64,000 bases of DNA from DATAEE01 sp963725145 (GTDB taxonomy: Bacteria > Acidobacteriota > Vicinamibacteria > Vicinamibacterales > 2-12-FULL-66-21): positions 1,116,001 to 1,180,000 of the forward strand of contig CAVRXL010000013.1 of the NCBI GenBank assembly GCA_963725145.1, written 5' to 3'. Numbering within the stretch: position 1 is the first letter of the stretch; each line of letters opens with the position of its first letter. Shown here in pieces: positions 7,971-16,166 of this stretch. The notes under the pieces are model-generated. The model was not told the origin of the DNA, searched no databases, and worked only from the letters and a program-made list of their open reading frames with translations. A program made the position numbers and the translations under genes.

Positions 7971-8998
7971 TCGACAGCCATCGGACGCCGACGGGCGACG
8001 ACGAGCAGGGTGGTGAGGTGGAGACCACGCGCCGGATGTTTCAGGTGGCGGGTCCTCGTGCCGCTCCGCCCGCTGAGCGTCAGTCTCGCGTCCGGAGCTA
8101 CGTGCACGCGCACTGGGACGGGAACGTCCGCCGCCGCCGGGTCGTGCCGCGCCGGGTCGCAGCCTGGACCGGGATGTTGGCGGCCGCGGCGGCGCTCATG
8201 TTGATCGTCAGCCGGCTCGACGACCGATCCGCTCCCGCTCCGGTTCCTGCAACTGCAGCATGGATCGCGAAGATCGGCGGGCCGCAAGGCGGCGCGCATC
8301 GTGCGATGCCCGCCGGATTCGCTCGTCCGCTTGCTGTCGACGAGGCCGTACTCGTCGGCGAGACGATTGAAACCGGCGATGCGGGCCGAGTGGGGCTTCG
8401 CTTCGCGGACGGAACATCCGTGCGGCTCGATGTGTCCTCGCGCGCGACGCTCGTTGCGCCTCGCGCGATCGAACTGTCGAGTGGCGCGGTGTATGTGGAC
8501 ACGGGCACCGGCGCGCGCCGGCTGGAGATTCGCACATCTCTGGGAACCGCTCGCGACATCGGCACGCAGTTCGAGGTGCGTCTCGTCGAGGCCAGGCTGC
8601 GACTCAGAGTGCGCACAGGCGCAGTCGAGCTGAGCGACCGGAACCGATCCGTGACGGGTCACGCGGGCACGGAGATCCTGTTTTCGGCGACCGAGGCAGA
8701 ATCGCGACCGTTTGCGCCGTTCGGCGCCGAATGGCAGTGGCCTGTCGAGGTGTCACCGCCAATCGACATCGAGGGCGTGCCACTTGCGAGCTACCTCGAC
8801 CGGCTGGCGCGAGAACAAGGCTGGACCGTGCAGTACGCCGATTCCGCGCTTGCGCGTGCCGCGGGCGGTATTATCCTGCACGGGTCGGTCGCCGGCCTCG
8901 CGCCGGCCGACGCGCTCGACGTCGCGATCGGCACGAGCGGCCTCGCGTATCGCCTCGACAACGGACGATTGGTCGTGTCCCGTGAGACTTCGCGCTGA
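7967..8998 (+). CDS. FecR-family anti-sigma / sigma regulator with C-terminal STN-like domain
   Basis: 343 residues. A cytoplasmic N-terminus (1-64) would contact the sigma factor. A membrane helix (about 66-83, WTGMLAAAAALMLIV) follows, and then a periplasmic FecR domain (about 105-235) with the GETIETGDAGRVGLRFADG and LGTARDIGTQFEV motifs. Residues about 266-340 (DIEGVPLASYLDRLAREQGW to YRLDNGRLVVS) resemble the secretin/TonB short N-terminal (STN) fold, which is usually on the receptor rather than on FecR. In the known Fec/Fpv pathway the receptor's signalling domain contacts FecR, which then releases the ECF factor. The gene overlaps both the sigma gene and the receptor gene, implying coupled translation. 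Confidence 0.88.
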   Translation: MIDSHRTPTGDDEQGGEVETTRRMFQVAGPRAAPPAERQSRVRSYVHAHWDGNVRRRRVVPRRVAAWTGMLAAAAALMLIVSRLDDRSAPAPVPATAAWIAKIGGPQGGAHRAMPAGFARPLAVDEAVLVGETIETGDAGRVGLRFADGTSVRLDVSSRATLVAPRAIELSSGAVYVDTGTGARRLEIRTSLGTARDIGTQFEVRLVEARLRLRVRTGAVELSDRNRSVTGHAGTEILFSATEAESRPFAPFGAEWQWPVEVSPPIDIEGVPLASYLDRLAREQGWTVQYADSALARAAGGIILHGSVAGLAPADALDVAIGTSGLAYRLDNGRLVVSRETSR

Positions 8999-11180
8999 CG
9001 CATCGGCGGTGGCGGTTCTGCTGGTTGCGATGGCGCTGCCCGCAGCGGCTCAGGAGGTCCGCCGGGCGGCTGACTCGAAGAAGATTGCCGGCCGCCCGCT
9101 GGCTGAGGTCCTGAAATCGCTCCAGACGCGCGGCCTTCCAATCGTTTTCAGCTCCAACATCGTCACCGCCGATATGCGGGTCCAGGCGGAGCCGCGCGCC
9201 GCGAAGCCGCGGGATCAACTGGACGAGGTACTTGCGCCTCACGGCCTCATGGCGCGTGAGGGTCCAGGCCGGGTTCTTCAGATCGTCCGTACGTCGCGCA
9301 CTCACGAGGCGATCCCAAGCGTCAGTCCACCTGTCGATCGGCAAGAGGCGAGTACGATCCCGGATCCGCTTCCGGTCTACAAAGAGCGCATCACCGTGAC
9401 ATCGCCGTGGCCGTGGTGGGAGCCGGTCGCGGGCGTCGCCGAGGGGTCAGTGAAACACCGGGAGTTGACCGCGATGCCTGCGGGCCTGGTCGACGATCCG
9501 GTGAAGGCAATCCATTCGATGCCGCGGGTGGCGCCGATCGGCGACTATCGCAGCGAGTTCGTCGTCAGGGCCAGCCCGTTCCGCCACGCAGAGGTCGTCG
9601 TCGACGGCGTGTCGACACCGTGGCTCCGGCACGCACCGGCCGAATCGGCGTCGGTCAGCATGTTCACGACTCAGTTACTCGAGTCGGCGACGCTGCGCGC
9701 GGGCGCGTACGCGCGCACGTACGGCGATCGGCTCGGTCCTCAACTCGAGCTGACGTTGCGCGAAGGGGCACGCGACCGCGTCCACGTCAACGGGACCGTC
9801 GCCAACACCGCCGCCACGGTCGTCGCAGAAGGGCCCATTGGGGACGCGCGCGGATCCTGGATCGCTGCGGCGCGTCAGAGCCTGCTCGAGTGGCCGGGGG
9901 AGGATCTCGGGTCCGCTGTCCCGGTGTTCGGATTCTCCGATGCGTTGGGGAAGCTGGTACTCGACGTGAACTCTCATCACCAGGTCGGATTCTCGCTCCT
10001 GGCAGGGCGCTCGCGCGTCGACATCGACGAGGATGTCGAGAGCGGCTCTCCGATCCAGCCAGCGGCGCAAACATCGGTTGCCAACCTCTCGTGGCGTTCG
10101 ATGATCGGTTCGACGACAGTGCTCACCCAGCGGGGTTATCTGGTCCGGCAGGAGCTCGTGAGCGAGCCGCGCATCTCAACCGACGTTGTGTCGCTCGGAA
10201 CCAACGAGGACATGGTCTATCGCGCATCGCTCGTGACAAAGATGCCAATCGGTGTCCTGCAGGGTGGTGCGCAGGTCGGTCGTACCACATGGCAGGGTAC
10301 CGACGCCTCGGCATCGGCCTGGACGCGGTCGGGGTATCTCAACCTGCAGGCTCGAGCCTGGAACAGGCTCACCATTGCGCCTGGCCTTCGCGTGAGCGGC
10401 GCATCGCACGTGTCCGGCGCGTCCGTGTCGCCGTGGCTGCTTGGCGAACTGGACGTTGGCCGCTGGACGCTCGCCGCATCGACAGGCATGTCACACCAGT
10501 ATCCAGAGATTGGACGGGCGCACAGGCTTTCGATGTCGAACCCGCGCCAGCCAGAGAGCGCGATCCATGCGGACGTGAGCATCCGCCGCCAGTTGACCGC
10601 CGACGTGAGATGGGAGGCGACGCTTTATCAGCGCCGCGAGCGTGGCATCCTCGATCGCAACGGCAGTCGGCTCGCTGGATCGGCGCGTGGCTTCGAGCTC
10701 GTCGTCGAACGCCGGAGTACGACCGGTGTGTCCGGGTGGGGCGCGTACACGTACGGTCGGGCGCGGCACCTGGACGCCGAACGAGGCGAGACGTTCTGGG
10801 CGGACTTCGACCAGCGGCACGCGATGGCGGCGTTCGGGATGTACCGGTGGCCCGATTCGACCACCGTGGGCGCGACGCTGCGCATCGGGACCGGCGTTCC
10901 GATCCCCGGCTATCTGTCCTTGCGTGGCGAGGAGCTGTTCAGCGGCGAACGGCGAAACGCGGTGCGCCTCTCCACCTATTCCCGGTTCGACGTGCGGGCG
11001 GATCGCGCGTTTCGGGTCGGCGATCGCGGGCTGCACGCGTTCGTGGAGGTCGTCAACGTCCTCAACCGCTCGAATACCGCCGCCGCTCGCGGGACGTTCG
11101 GCTTCGGCGGCGACGCGCTCGGCTTCGTCGAGCGGCTGACGCCGCGGCGCGCGTCAGCAGGCGTAACGTTCGGTTGGTGA
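8982..11180 (+). CDS. TonB-dependent outer-membrane transducer/receptor with N-terminal STN domain
   Basis: 732 residues from the GTG at 8982, which overlaps the FecR end by 17 nt and gives a signal peptide (about 1-22, ALPAAAQ). Residues about 33-105 form an STN signalling domain (AGRPLAEVLKSLQTRGLPIVF). KERITVTSP near 138-146 is a TonB-box-like segment, and the plug (about 155-285) includes FVVRASPFRHAEVVVDGV. The remaining 440 residues are barrel strands, ending ASAGVTFGW with a terminal aromatic residue. The C-terminus carries the usual VVNVLNRSN strand. Substrate import energised by TonB-ExbBD and signalling to the upstream FecR/sigma pair are expected. The ligand is unknown; carbohydrate or siderophore are both possible. 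Confidence 0.88.
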   Translation: MRLRADASAVAVLLVAMALPAAAQEVRRAADSKKIAGRPLAEVLKSLQTRGLPIVFSSNIVTADMRVQAEPRAAKPRDQLDEVLAPHGLMAREGPGRVLQIVRTSRTHEAIPSVSPPVDRQEASTIPDPLPVYKERITVTSPWPWWEPVAGVAEGSVKHRELTAMPAGLVDDPVKAIHSMPRVAPIGDYRSEFVVRASPFRHAEVVVDGVSTPWLRHAPAESASVSMFTTQLLESATLRAGAYARTYGDRLGPQLELTLREGARDRVHVNGTVANTAATVVAEGPIGDARGSWIAAARQSLLEWPGEDLGSAVPVFGFSDALGKLVLDVNSHHQVGFSLLAGRSRVDIDEDVESGSPIQPAAQTSVANLSWRSMIGSTTVLTQRGYLVRQELVSEPRISTDVVSLGTNEDMVYRASLVTKMPIGVLQGGAQVGRTTWQGTDASASAWTRSGYLNLQARAWNRLTIAPGLRVSGASHVSGASVSPWLLGELDVGRWTLAASTGMSHQYPEIGRAHRLSMSNPRQPESAIHADVSIRRQLTADVRWEATLYQRRERGILDRNGSRLAGSARGFELVVERRSTTGVSGWGAYTYGRARHLDAERGETFWADFDQRHAMAAFGMYRWPDSTTVGATLRIGTGVPIPGYLSLRGEELFSGERRNAVRLSTYSRFDVRADRAFRVGDRGLHAFVEVVNVLNRSNTAAARGTFGFGGDALGFVERLTPRRASAGVTFGW

Positions 11181-11203
11181 GCGACTCACCGGATAACACC
11201 GCC

Positions 11204-12439
11204 CTAAATTTCTCCTCGCACAGCCGCCGCGTCCAGCTCCGCGTCGCTGACCTCGCGGAATTCTCCTTCCCATTTGGCGACGACGACGGTTGCCAGGCAG
11301 TTACCGACGACGTTCACCATCGTCCGGCCCATGTCCATGAGCTCGTCGACGCCGAGGATGAGCGTGACCCCTTCGAGCGGGAGGTGATAGCTCGCCAGCG
11401 TGCCGGCGAGGATGACGAGCGATGCGCGCGGGACGCCGGCGACGCCCTTGCTCGTCAGCATCAGCGTCAGGAGCATCGTGATCTGTTGCCCAATGGTCAG
11501 TTCAACGTTCGCGGCCTGAGCGACGAAGATCGCGGCGAGCGAGAGATAGAGCGAGCTGCCATCGAGGTTGAAGCTGTAGCCGAGCGGCAGGACGAACGCG
11601 ACGATTCGCCGCGGCACGCCGAGACGCTCGGTGACCTCGAGCGCACGCGGCAGCGCCGCCTCGCTCGACGTCGTCGAGAATGCGATCACCGCCGGCTCGC
11701 GCACCGCCCTCAGGAACTTCCGGATCGGGATCCGGAACAGCAGCATGATCGGGAGGAGGACGAGGAGAATGAACGCCGCGAGGGCGAGATAGAGCGTGAT
11801 GACCAGGAGGGCCAGGTTCTTCAGGATGCCCAACCCGCCGTGGCCAACCGTATATGCGATCGCCGCCCCCACGCCGATGGGCGCGTACCGCATGACGATG
11901 TTCGTGAACTTGAACATCGTTTCGGAGAGCGCCTCGCAGAGAGCGACGATCGGCCGTCCCTTTTCGCCCAGAAGGCTGAGCGCGATCGCGAAGAAGATGG
12001 AGAAGACGACGATCTGCAGCACCTCGCCGTCGGCCATGGCCCTGATGACCGACTCAGGCACGGTGTGCAGCAGCACCTGATCCCAGGTCTTGGCCTGCGC
12101 CGCAATTTCGCTTTTTTCCACGGGAAGGTCGACGCCGTCGCCGGGGCGCGTGATGTTCACCGCGAGGAGGCCGATGAGCAGCGCGAGCGTCGTGACGACC
12201 TCGAAGTAGATGAGCGCGCGGATGCCCATCCGGCCGACGGTCCGCAGGTGCCCCGCGCCCGCGATGCCGGCCACGAGCGTCGCGAAGATCAGCGGCGCGA
12301 TGATCATCTTGATCATCCGCAGGAACAGCTGGCTGAAGGGCCGGATATACCTGGCCCACTCGGGGTTCGTGTTGCTGACGATCGCGCCTACGATGATCCC
12401 GAGGACCAGGCCAATCAGGATCTGCTGGGTGAGTGAAAG
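11204..12439 (-). CDS. Dicarboxylate/amino acid:cation symporter (DAACS family) with unresolved start
   Basis: A GltP/DctA-like secondary transporter that would take up glutamate, aspartate or C4-dicarboxylates with H+ or Na+. The serine-rich re-entrant loop is visible (AFSTTSSEAALP), as are the substrate-site segment SFNLDGSSLY and the last helix region with DELMDMGRTMVNVVGN. Family similarity begins at about 12439 (LSLTQQILIGLVLGIIVG), yet between there and the upstream in-frame stop at 12542 there is no ATG, GTG or TTG in frame; the first in-frame ATG is internal at 12316. An ATG at 12519 is out of frame by one, with a 10-bp tandem repeat between. Either translation starts at a non-standard codon (CTG at 12418), or the gene is phase-variable, frameshifted or misassembled. 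Confidence 0.85.
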   Translation of the reverse strand, partial: LSLTQQILIGLVLGIIVGAIVSNTNPEWARYIRPFSQLFLRMIKMIIAPLIFATLVAGIAGAGHLRTVGRMGIRALIYFEVVTTLALLIGLLAVNITRPGDGVDLPVEKSEIAAQAKTWDQVLLHTVPESVIRAMADGEVLQIVVFSIFFAIALSLLGEKGRPIVALCEALSETMFKFTNIVMRYAPIGVGAAIAYTVGHGGLGILKNLALLVITLYLALAAFILLVLLPIMLLFRIPIRKFLRAVREPAVIAFSTTSSEAALPRALEVTERLGVPRRIVAFVLPLGYSFNLDGSSLYLSLAAIFVAQAANVELTIGQQITMLLTLMLTSKGVAGVPRASLVILAGTLASYHLPLEGVTLILGVDELMDMGRTMVNVVGNCLATVVVAKWEGEFREVSDAELDAAAVRGEI

Positions 12440-12446
12440 CCCCGGG

Positions 12447-12485
12447 TTCGAGGGGGTTCGACGGGGTTCGAGGGGGTTCGAGGGG
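12447..12485. repeat. 10-bp tandem repeat, four copies, at the 5' end of the symporter gene
   Basis: Units of TTCGAGGGGG (plus strand) repeat four times from 12447, the second unit with one change (TTCGACGGGG) and the last losing its final G. Because 10 is not a multiple of 3, each gain or loss of a unit changes the reading frame. Gain of one unit, or loss of two, would join the ATG at 12519 in frame to the symporter. Confidence 0.85.
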
Positions 12486-12541
12486 CTCCAGAGTTTTCTG
12501 GAACTGACGCTGCGGGCATGGGCCCGTAGTCTAGCCGATCC

Positions 12542-14212
12542 TCAACGACGCGCCAGAAGCGTGCCCAGCTCCCGGCTGTCACGCCCGTAAACGTCCGGGC
12601 GGAAATGGACGGTGCCGTCCTCGTGCACGCGCGCGGTCCAGTACATCAAGTGCACCGGGATGGACCGCCGAAGCTTGACGTGCTTTTCCTCGCCGGCCTG
12701 CATGGCCTCGGTGATCCGCTCGGGCGTCCACTCCGGTTGATCCCGGAGCAAGTATTCCGCGAGCGTCCGCGGCTGCTCGACGCGCACGCAGCCGTGGCTC
12801 AGCGCCCGGTAGGCACGCTTGAAGAGCGCGTCCGCCGGGGTGTCGTGAAGGTAGACGTCGTACTCGTTCGGGAACACGAACTTCACGAGGCCGAGCGAGT
12901 TCAATGCCCCCGGGCGCTGGCGGAACCGGTACGGAAAGTCTTCATCCTCGCTGACGGACGACCAGTCGATTGTCGACGGATCGACCACCCTGCCGGATGT
13001 CCCTACGACTTCGATCCGGTTCCGGTCGAGGAACGACGGGTCCGACTGCACCAGGGGGATCGTCTCGCCCGAGGCGATGCCGTCCGGCACGTTCCAGTAC
13101 GGGCTGAACACGATGTGCGTCATCGTGTCGCTGAAGATCGGCGTCGGCGTGGTTCTGGCGCCCGTGATCACGTTCATGCTGAGCGCCATCCGCTGGCCCT
13201 CATGAATCTCGAGCCGGAATTCCGGGACGTTCACGAAGATGTAGCGTTCGCCCAAATCACGAGGAAGCCAGCGCCACCGCTCCAGGTTGAGCTCGAGGCG
13301 CCGGATCCGGCTGGCCACCGGCACGTTCATCTCGGCGACGAGCTGACGCCCGACGACGCCGTCAGGCTCGAGGCCGTGCCGCCGCTGGAAGTGCGCGACC
13401 GCCGCCTCAAGCTTCTCGTCGTAGATGAGATCACCCGAACCCTTCGAGCCCTCGAAGTCACCGGTGACGCGGAGTCGCTCTGAAAGGGCGGGCACATGGG
13501 GGTTGTGGTCGCCTTTCTTCAACGTGAGCGTCGCGGGCAGGGATTTCCACCCGCCCGCCTCGGCGATCGCCACGTACTTCTGGTATGTCTCTTTCAGACG
13601 GAGGTACTCGGAGTGCGCCGGCGCGAATTCGGCGAACTGGTCCTCGAGCGTGCCGTCCTCGATCGCCGCTGCCAGCTTCTTCTGGAAATCAATCTTCTGA
13701 CGGCGCAGGCGCCACAGTTTGTCGGCAGGCCGTTCACTGTCCGCGGCGCCCGCCGAGAGATCGGCGGCGGCACGAATCCACGCCCAGGTGGCCTTGACGT
13801 CCAGCGGAACGGTTGCGTTCTCCTCCAGCGGTTTCCGACGGAGCCAGCTCCGACCCGTCCTGGCACGCGCGTCGGTCAGCGTACCGATCTCGTAGCGGTC
13901 TGGATCGATTCCGTGCGTCCGCATCCCGTGCAGGGCATCGACGAGAGAACCGAATTGCCACTCGGGGCTCCGGCCGTCGATCCAAATCAGCCTGTAGCCG
14001 CGGGAGTCGTAGAGGTCCCGCATCGTCTTCCAGAGCGCCGCGCGGTCGCGATCGCGGCGCACGTCGGCCGGAACCGATGCGAGGACTGCTTTCAGCTCCG
14101 CAGCCTGACGCTGCACCAGCGCGTCATCTCTGACGCAGCCAGCAGCGGCGATCAGACAGCCCACTACCACAACAGTGGGCAACGACGTGCTCATCAGTCG
14201 TATCCGGCCCAT
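12542..14212 (-). CDS. L,D-transpeptidase of the YcbB/LdtD type, lipoprotein-like
   Basis: 556 residues. The start at 14212 is preferred because GGGAG lies 8 nt upstream; in-frame ATGs also exist at 14227 and 14194. A signal sequence ends in the lipobox-like LIAAAGC. The family layout is present: a scaffold domain (about 50-235), a peptidoglycan-binding repeat (about 237-294, FQRRHGLEPDGVVG), and a C-terminal YkuD catalytic domain with the active-site motif SHGCVRVE near residue 470 (catalytic Cys, preceded by the conserved His). It would make 3-3 (mDAP-mDAP) cross-links in peptidoglycan or attach proteins to it, in the periplasm. Its stop is in the same frame as the symporter that follows. 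Confidence 0.92.
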   Translation of the reverse strand: MGRIRLMSTSLPTVVVVGCLIAAAGCVRDDALVQRQAAELKAVLASVPADVRRDRDRAALWKTMRDLYDSRGYRLIWIDGRSPEWQFGSLVDALHGMRTHGIDPDRYEIGTLTDARARTGRSWLRRKPLEENATVPLDVKATWAWIRAAADLSAGAADSERPADKLWRLRRQKIDFQKKLAAAIEDGTLEDQFAEFAPAHSEYLRLKETYQKYVAIAEAGGWKSLPATLTLKKGDHNPHVPALSERLRVTGDFEGSKGSGDLIYDEKLEAAVAHFQRRHGLEPDGVVGRQLVAEMNVPVASRIRRLELNLERWRWLPRDLGERYIFVNVPEFRLEIHEGQRMALSMNVITGARTTPTPIFSDTMTHIVFSPYWNVPDGIASGETIPLVQSDPSFLDRNRIEVVGTSGRVVDPSTIDWSSVSEDEDFPYRFRQRPGALNSLGLVKFVFPNEYDVYLHDTPADALFKRAYRALSHGCVRVEQPRTLAEYLLRDQPEWTPERITEAMQAGEEKHVKLRRSIPVHLMYWTARVHEDGTVHFRPDVYGRDSRELGTLLARR

Positions 14213-14297
14213 CAATAACGCTCCCATCGCACAGCTATGGCAGATGCCGTGCCAGAGATGGAAGCCCGGGCAATTAGGTCTAAGACACGGGGCCCGC

Positions 14298-14303
14298 TAT
14301 AAT
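14298..14303 (+). promoter_or_regulatory. -10 box TATAAT, near-leaderless, for the ferredoxin gene
   Basis: A perfect TATAAT ends 10 nt before the ATG at 14314, and no Shine-Dalgarno sequence follows it. A weak -35 (TTAGGT at 14274) is 18 nt upstream. Transcription would begin about 3 nt before the start codon. Confidence 0.5.
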
Positions 14304-14313
14304 TACAGCCATC

Positions 14314-14688
14314 ATGTGGACCAAGAACATGTCGGGCCCGAGGAAGAAGGCGCCGAAGACGATCGCCGTGATCGATCCGGACCTCTGCTTCGGCGCGTTC
14401 GCCTGCTCGATCTGTCAGGCCGCCTGTCCGGTCGCCGACTGCATCACCGAAGTGCCGGATCGGGACGGCCGAATCGTCTGCGCCGTGCGCGCGGACCTCT
14501 GCATCGGCTGCGGGCTCTGCGTGACGCTCGGCAACCCGACCGCGCCGCAGCCCCGCGAGTTCGGCTGCCCGCCCGACTACGACGCCATCAACATGATGCC
14601 GTTCGAGGAAGTGGCGCCGCTCGTCGCGGAAGACGAGACCGGCATGGGCCTGGGCCCTCTCACGCCCTCGGATACGTCGCCTTCTTAA
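14314..14688 (+). CDS. Two-cluster ferredoxin-like protein with atypical cysteine spacing
   Basis: 124 residues, cytoplasmic. The first cluster site is C-x5-C-x2-C-x3-C-P (CFGAFACSICQAACP), three residues longer in its first gap than the canonical C-x2-C-x2-C-x3-C-P. The second site reads CIGCGLC followed by VTLGNP, so the usual fourth cysteine is missing; a later cysteine (EFGCPP) may replace it, or the site may hold a [3Fe-4S] cluster. The family transfers electrons at low potential. Neighbours give no clear partner: it faces the leucine-degradation operon and its 3' end overlaps the HMG-CoA lyase gene by 29 nt on the other strand. The N-terminus is lysine-rich, and no membrane segment is seen. 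Confidence 0.85.
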   Translation: MWTKNMSGPRKKAPKTIAVIDPDLCFGAFACSICQAACPVADCITEVPDRDGRIVCAVRADLCIGCGLCVTLGNPTAPQPREFGCPPDYDAINMMPFEEVAPLVAEDETGMGLGPLTPSDTSPS

Positions 14689-15562
14689 ACGCCTGGTAGA
14701 ACCTGGACGGCAGCGACCGCCCGACTTTCTCCTCGATGAAGCTCGACGCGCGCAGGAGCGCGTCGAGATCCACGCCCGTCTGCACTCCCAGCCCGTTCAG
14801 CATGTACACGAGGTCCTCTGTCGCGACGTTGCCTGTCGCGCCAGGCGCATACGGGCAGCCGCCGAGTCCTCCGGCTGAGGCGTCGAAGGTGTGAACGCCG
14901 GCCTCGAGCGCCGCCAGCGTATTCGCGAGCGCGGTGCCGCGCGTATCGTGAAAGTGGAGCGCGATGCGCTCCAGGCCGATTTCCGATGCAAGCGTCTTCA
15001 GCGCCGCTCGAACCTGACCCGGATGCGCGATGCCGATCGTGTCGCTGACGGCGACCTCGAAGGCGCCCATCTGGAGCAGACGACCGGTGACCTCGACGAC
15101 ACGTGCGATCGGCACGTCTCCCTCGAACGGACAGCCGAACGCCGTGGAGAGATAGCCGCGGACGCGCATGCCGGCCAGGGCCGCGCGGCCTGCGACCTCG
15201 GCGTACGCCGCGAGGGAGGCATCGATCGATTGGTTGATGTTGCGGCGGCTGAACGTTTCGGAAGCGGCCGCGAAGATCGCGATCTCGCCGACGCGGGCGG
15301 CCTTCGCGCGTTCGAGCCCCTCGACGTTGGGAACGAGGGCCGTGTAGCGTACGCCCGGCCGCCGGGCGATTCCCGCGAAGACGCTCTCGGTGCCTGCCAT
15401 CTGCGGCACCCACTTCGGGCTCACGAATGCCCCGACCTCGATCACAAGGAGGCCGGTCGCCGACAGCAGATCGACAAACGCAACCTTGTCGGTAGTCGAG
15501 ACCGTCGCCGATTCGTTCTGGAGGCCGTCCCGCGGCCCCACCTCCACCAGTGTGATCTGCAT
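14660..15562 (-). CDS. mvaB: Hydroxymethylglutaryl-CoA lyase
   Basis: 300 residues of a DRE-TIM metallolyase that splits 3-hydroxy-3-methylglutaryl-CoA to acetyl-CoA and acetoacetate, the final step of leucine degradation. The N-terminal motif VEVGPRDGLQNE (residues 7-17) carries the Asp/Arg of the metal and substrate site; HFHDTRG supplies the metal-binding histidines, and the glycine-rich loop GGLGGCPYAPGATGN near residue 234 carries the catalytic cysteine of true HMG-CoA lyases, which separates it from isopropylmalate synthases. Length is normal. It is the last gene of the leucine operon, 157 nt beyond the biotin carrier gene, with a repeat block in the gap. The start is ATG at 15562. Confidence 0.94.
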   Translation of the reverse strand: MQITLVEVGPRDGLQNESATVSTTDKVAFVDLLSATGLLVIEVGAFVSPKWVPQMAGTESVFAGIARRPGVRYTALVPNVEGLERAKAARVGEIAIFAAASETFSRRNINQSIDASLAAYAEVAGRAALAGMRVRGYLSTAFGCPFEGDVPIARVVEVTGRLLQMGAFEVAVSDTIGIAHPGQVRAALKTLASEIGLERIALHFHDTRGTALANTLAALEAGVHTFDASAGGLGGCPYAPGATGNVATEDLVYMLNGLGVQTGVDLDALLRASSFIEEKVGRSLPSRFYQAFKKATYPRA

Positions 15563-15574
15563 GAGACGCAGAGG

Positions 15575-15725
15575 CTATAGAGAGCACAGAGAAAGGCGGG
15601 GACGATGAGGCACAGAGACACAGAGACACAGAGGATGCCCAATACAGGTTTTGCGAACCTCTGTGTCTCTGCGTCTCCGCGTCTCTACGTCCCCGGTCTT
15701 CTCTGCGTCCTCCAAGGTCTCAGTC
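15575..15725. repeat. Short-period CACAGAGA / TCTGTGTC repeat block forming a hairpin
   Basis: The gap between the biotin carrier and HMG-CoA lyase genes is made of 6- to 9-bp periodic units: purine-rich ACACAGAG on the left, then TCTCTGCGTC units on the right. A 14-bp perfect stem pairs 15621-15634 (CAGAGACACAGAGG) with 15658-15671. Related units occur at 18482-18535 and 63610-63656. In an operon leader or spacer this could act as a processing or attenuation hairpin; that is inference. Confidence 0.8.
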
Positions 15726-16166
15726 TCCTCTGAACTCCACAAGTGTGACCCCGGGCTGCACGAGTTGGCCCTCCGAACAGTGCACCGCCGCGACTGTTCC
15801 ATCCTGCGGCGACCGGAGCGGCAGCTCCATCTTCATCGCCTCGAGCACGAGCAGCGTGTCGCCCTTCTTTACGACCGCGCCAGGCGTCGTCTGGATCCGG
15901 AGGACAGTGGCCGGCATCGGCGCCGACAGCGCTCCGGGCGTCGGGGCACCGGGTTTTCTCGTGGCGCGGGTCGTAGTGGAGCCGGTCATGGCAGCGCCGG
16001 GCTTCAGCCCGGCGGCTCGTTCAGCCTCAACGACGTAAACGCTCCCCTCGAAAAATACCCAGCGCAGGTCGCCATCAACCGCGATGAACACCCGCGTGCG
16101 CCGGCCGTCGCGATCGAGAAGCAGCTCGCCAGGGGAAATCTCGGTGACGTTCGGGTCCCCGGCCAT
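15720..16166 (-). CDS. Biotin carboxyl carrier part of methylcrotonyl-CoA carboxylase alpha (split)
   Basis: 148 residues starting at an ATG that overlaps the upstream stop (TGATG at 16168-16164). Residues 1-48 look like the second half of the BT linker domain of MCC/PCC alpha subunits (DGRRTRVFIAVDGDLRWVFFEG). Residues about 75-148 form a biotinyl domain with the canonical LEAMKMEL near residue 110, the lysine being the biotinylation site. In most bacteria this is fused to the biotin carboxylase; here the two are separate but overlapping ORFs. An 8-bp-arm palindrome at 15995 lies in the linker and encodes RAAGLKPGAA. The frame is open upstream inside the carboxylase gene, but that part is a shadow. 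Confidence 0.9.
   Translation of the reverse strand: MAGDPNVTEISPGELLLDRDGRRTRVFIAVDGDLRWVFFEGSVYVVEAERAAGLKPGAAMTGSTTTRATRKPGAPTPGALSAPMPATVLRIQTTPGAVVKKGDTLLVLEAMKMELPLRSPQDGTVAAVHCSEGQLVQPGVTLVEFRGD
15995..16014. repeat. REP-like palindrome inside the biotin carrier gene
   Basis: Perfect inverted repeat with arms CGCCGGGC and GCCCGGCG around a TTCA loop. It is in frame within a linker and encodes RAAGLKPGAA. The TTCA loop matches the hairpins at 23087, 43948 and 49350. Confidence 0.85.

Noticed and set aside
9407..12436. 1009-codon frame on the plus strand
   Set aside because: It is a shadow of the TonB receptor and, antisense, of the symporter. The translation is Arg/Asp/His-rich low-quality sequence with no domain, while the real genes show clear motifs.
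15575..15725. Possible CRISPR array
   Set aside because: Units are 6-9 bp, directly adjacent and degenerate. No 25-40 bp repeats with unique spacers and no cas genes.
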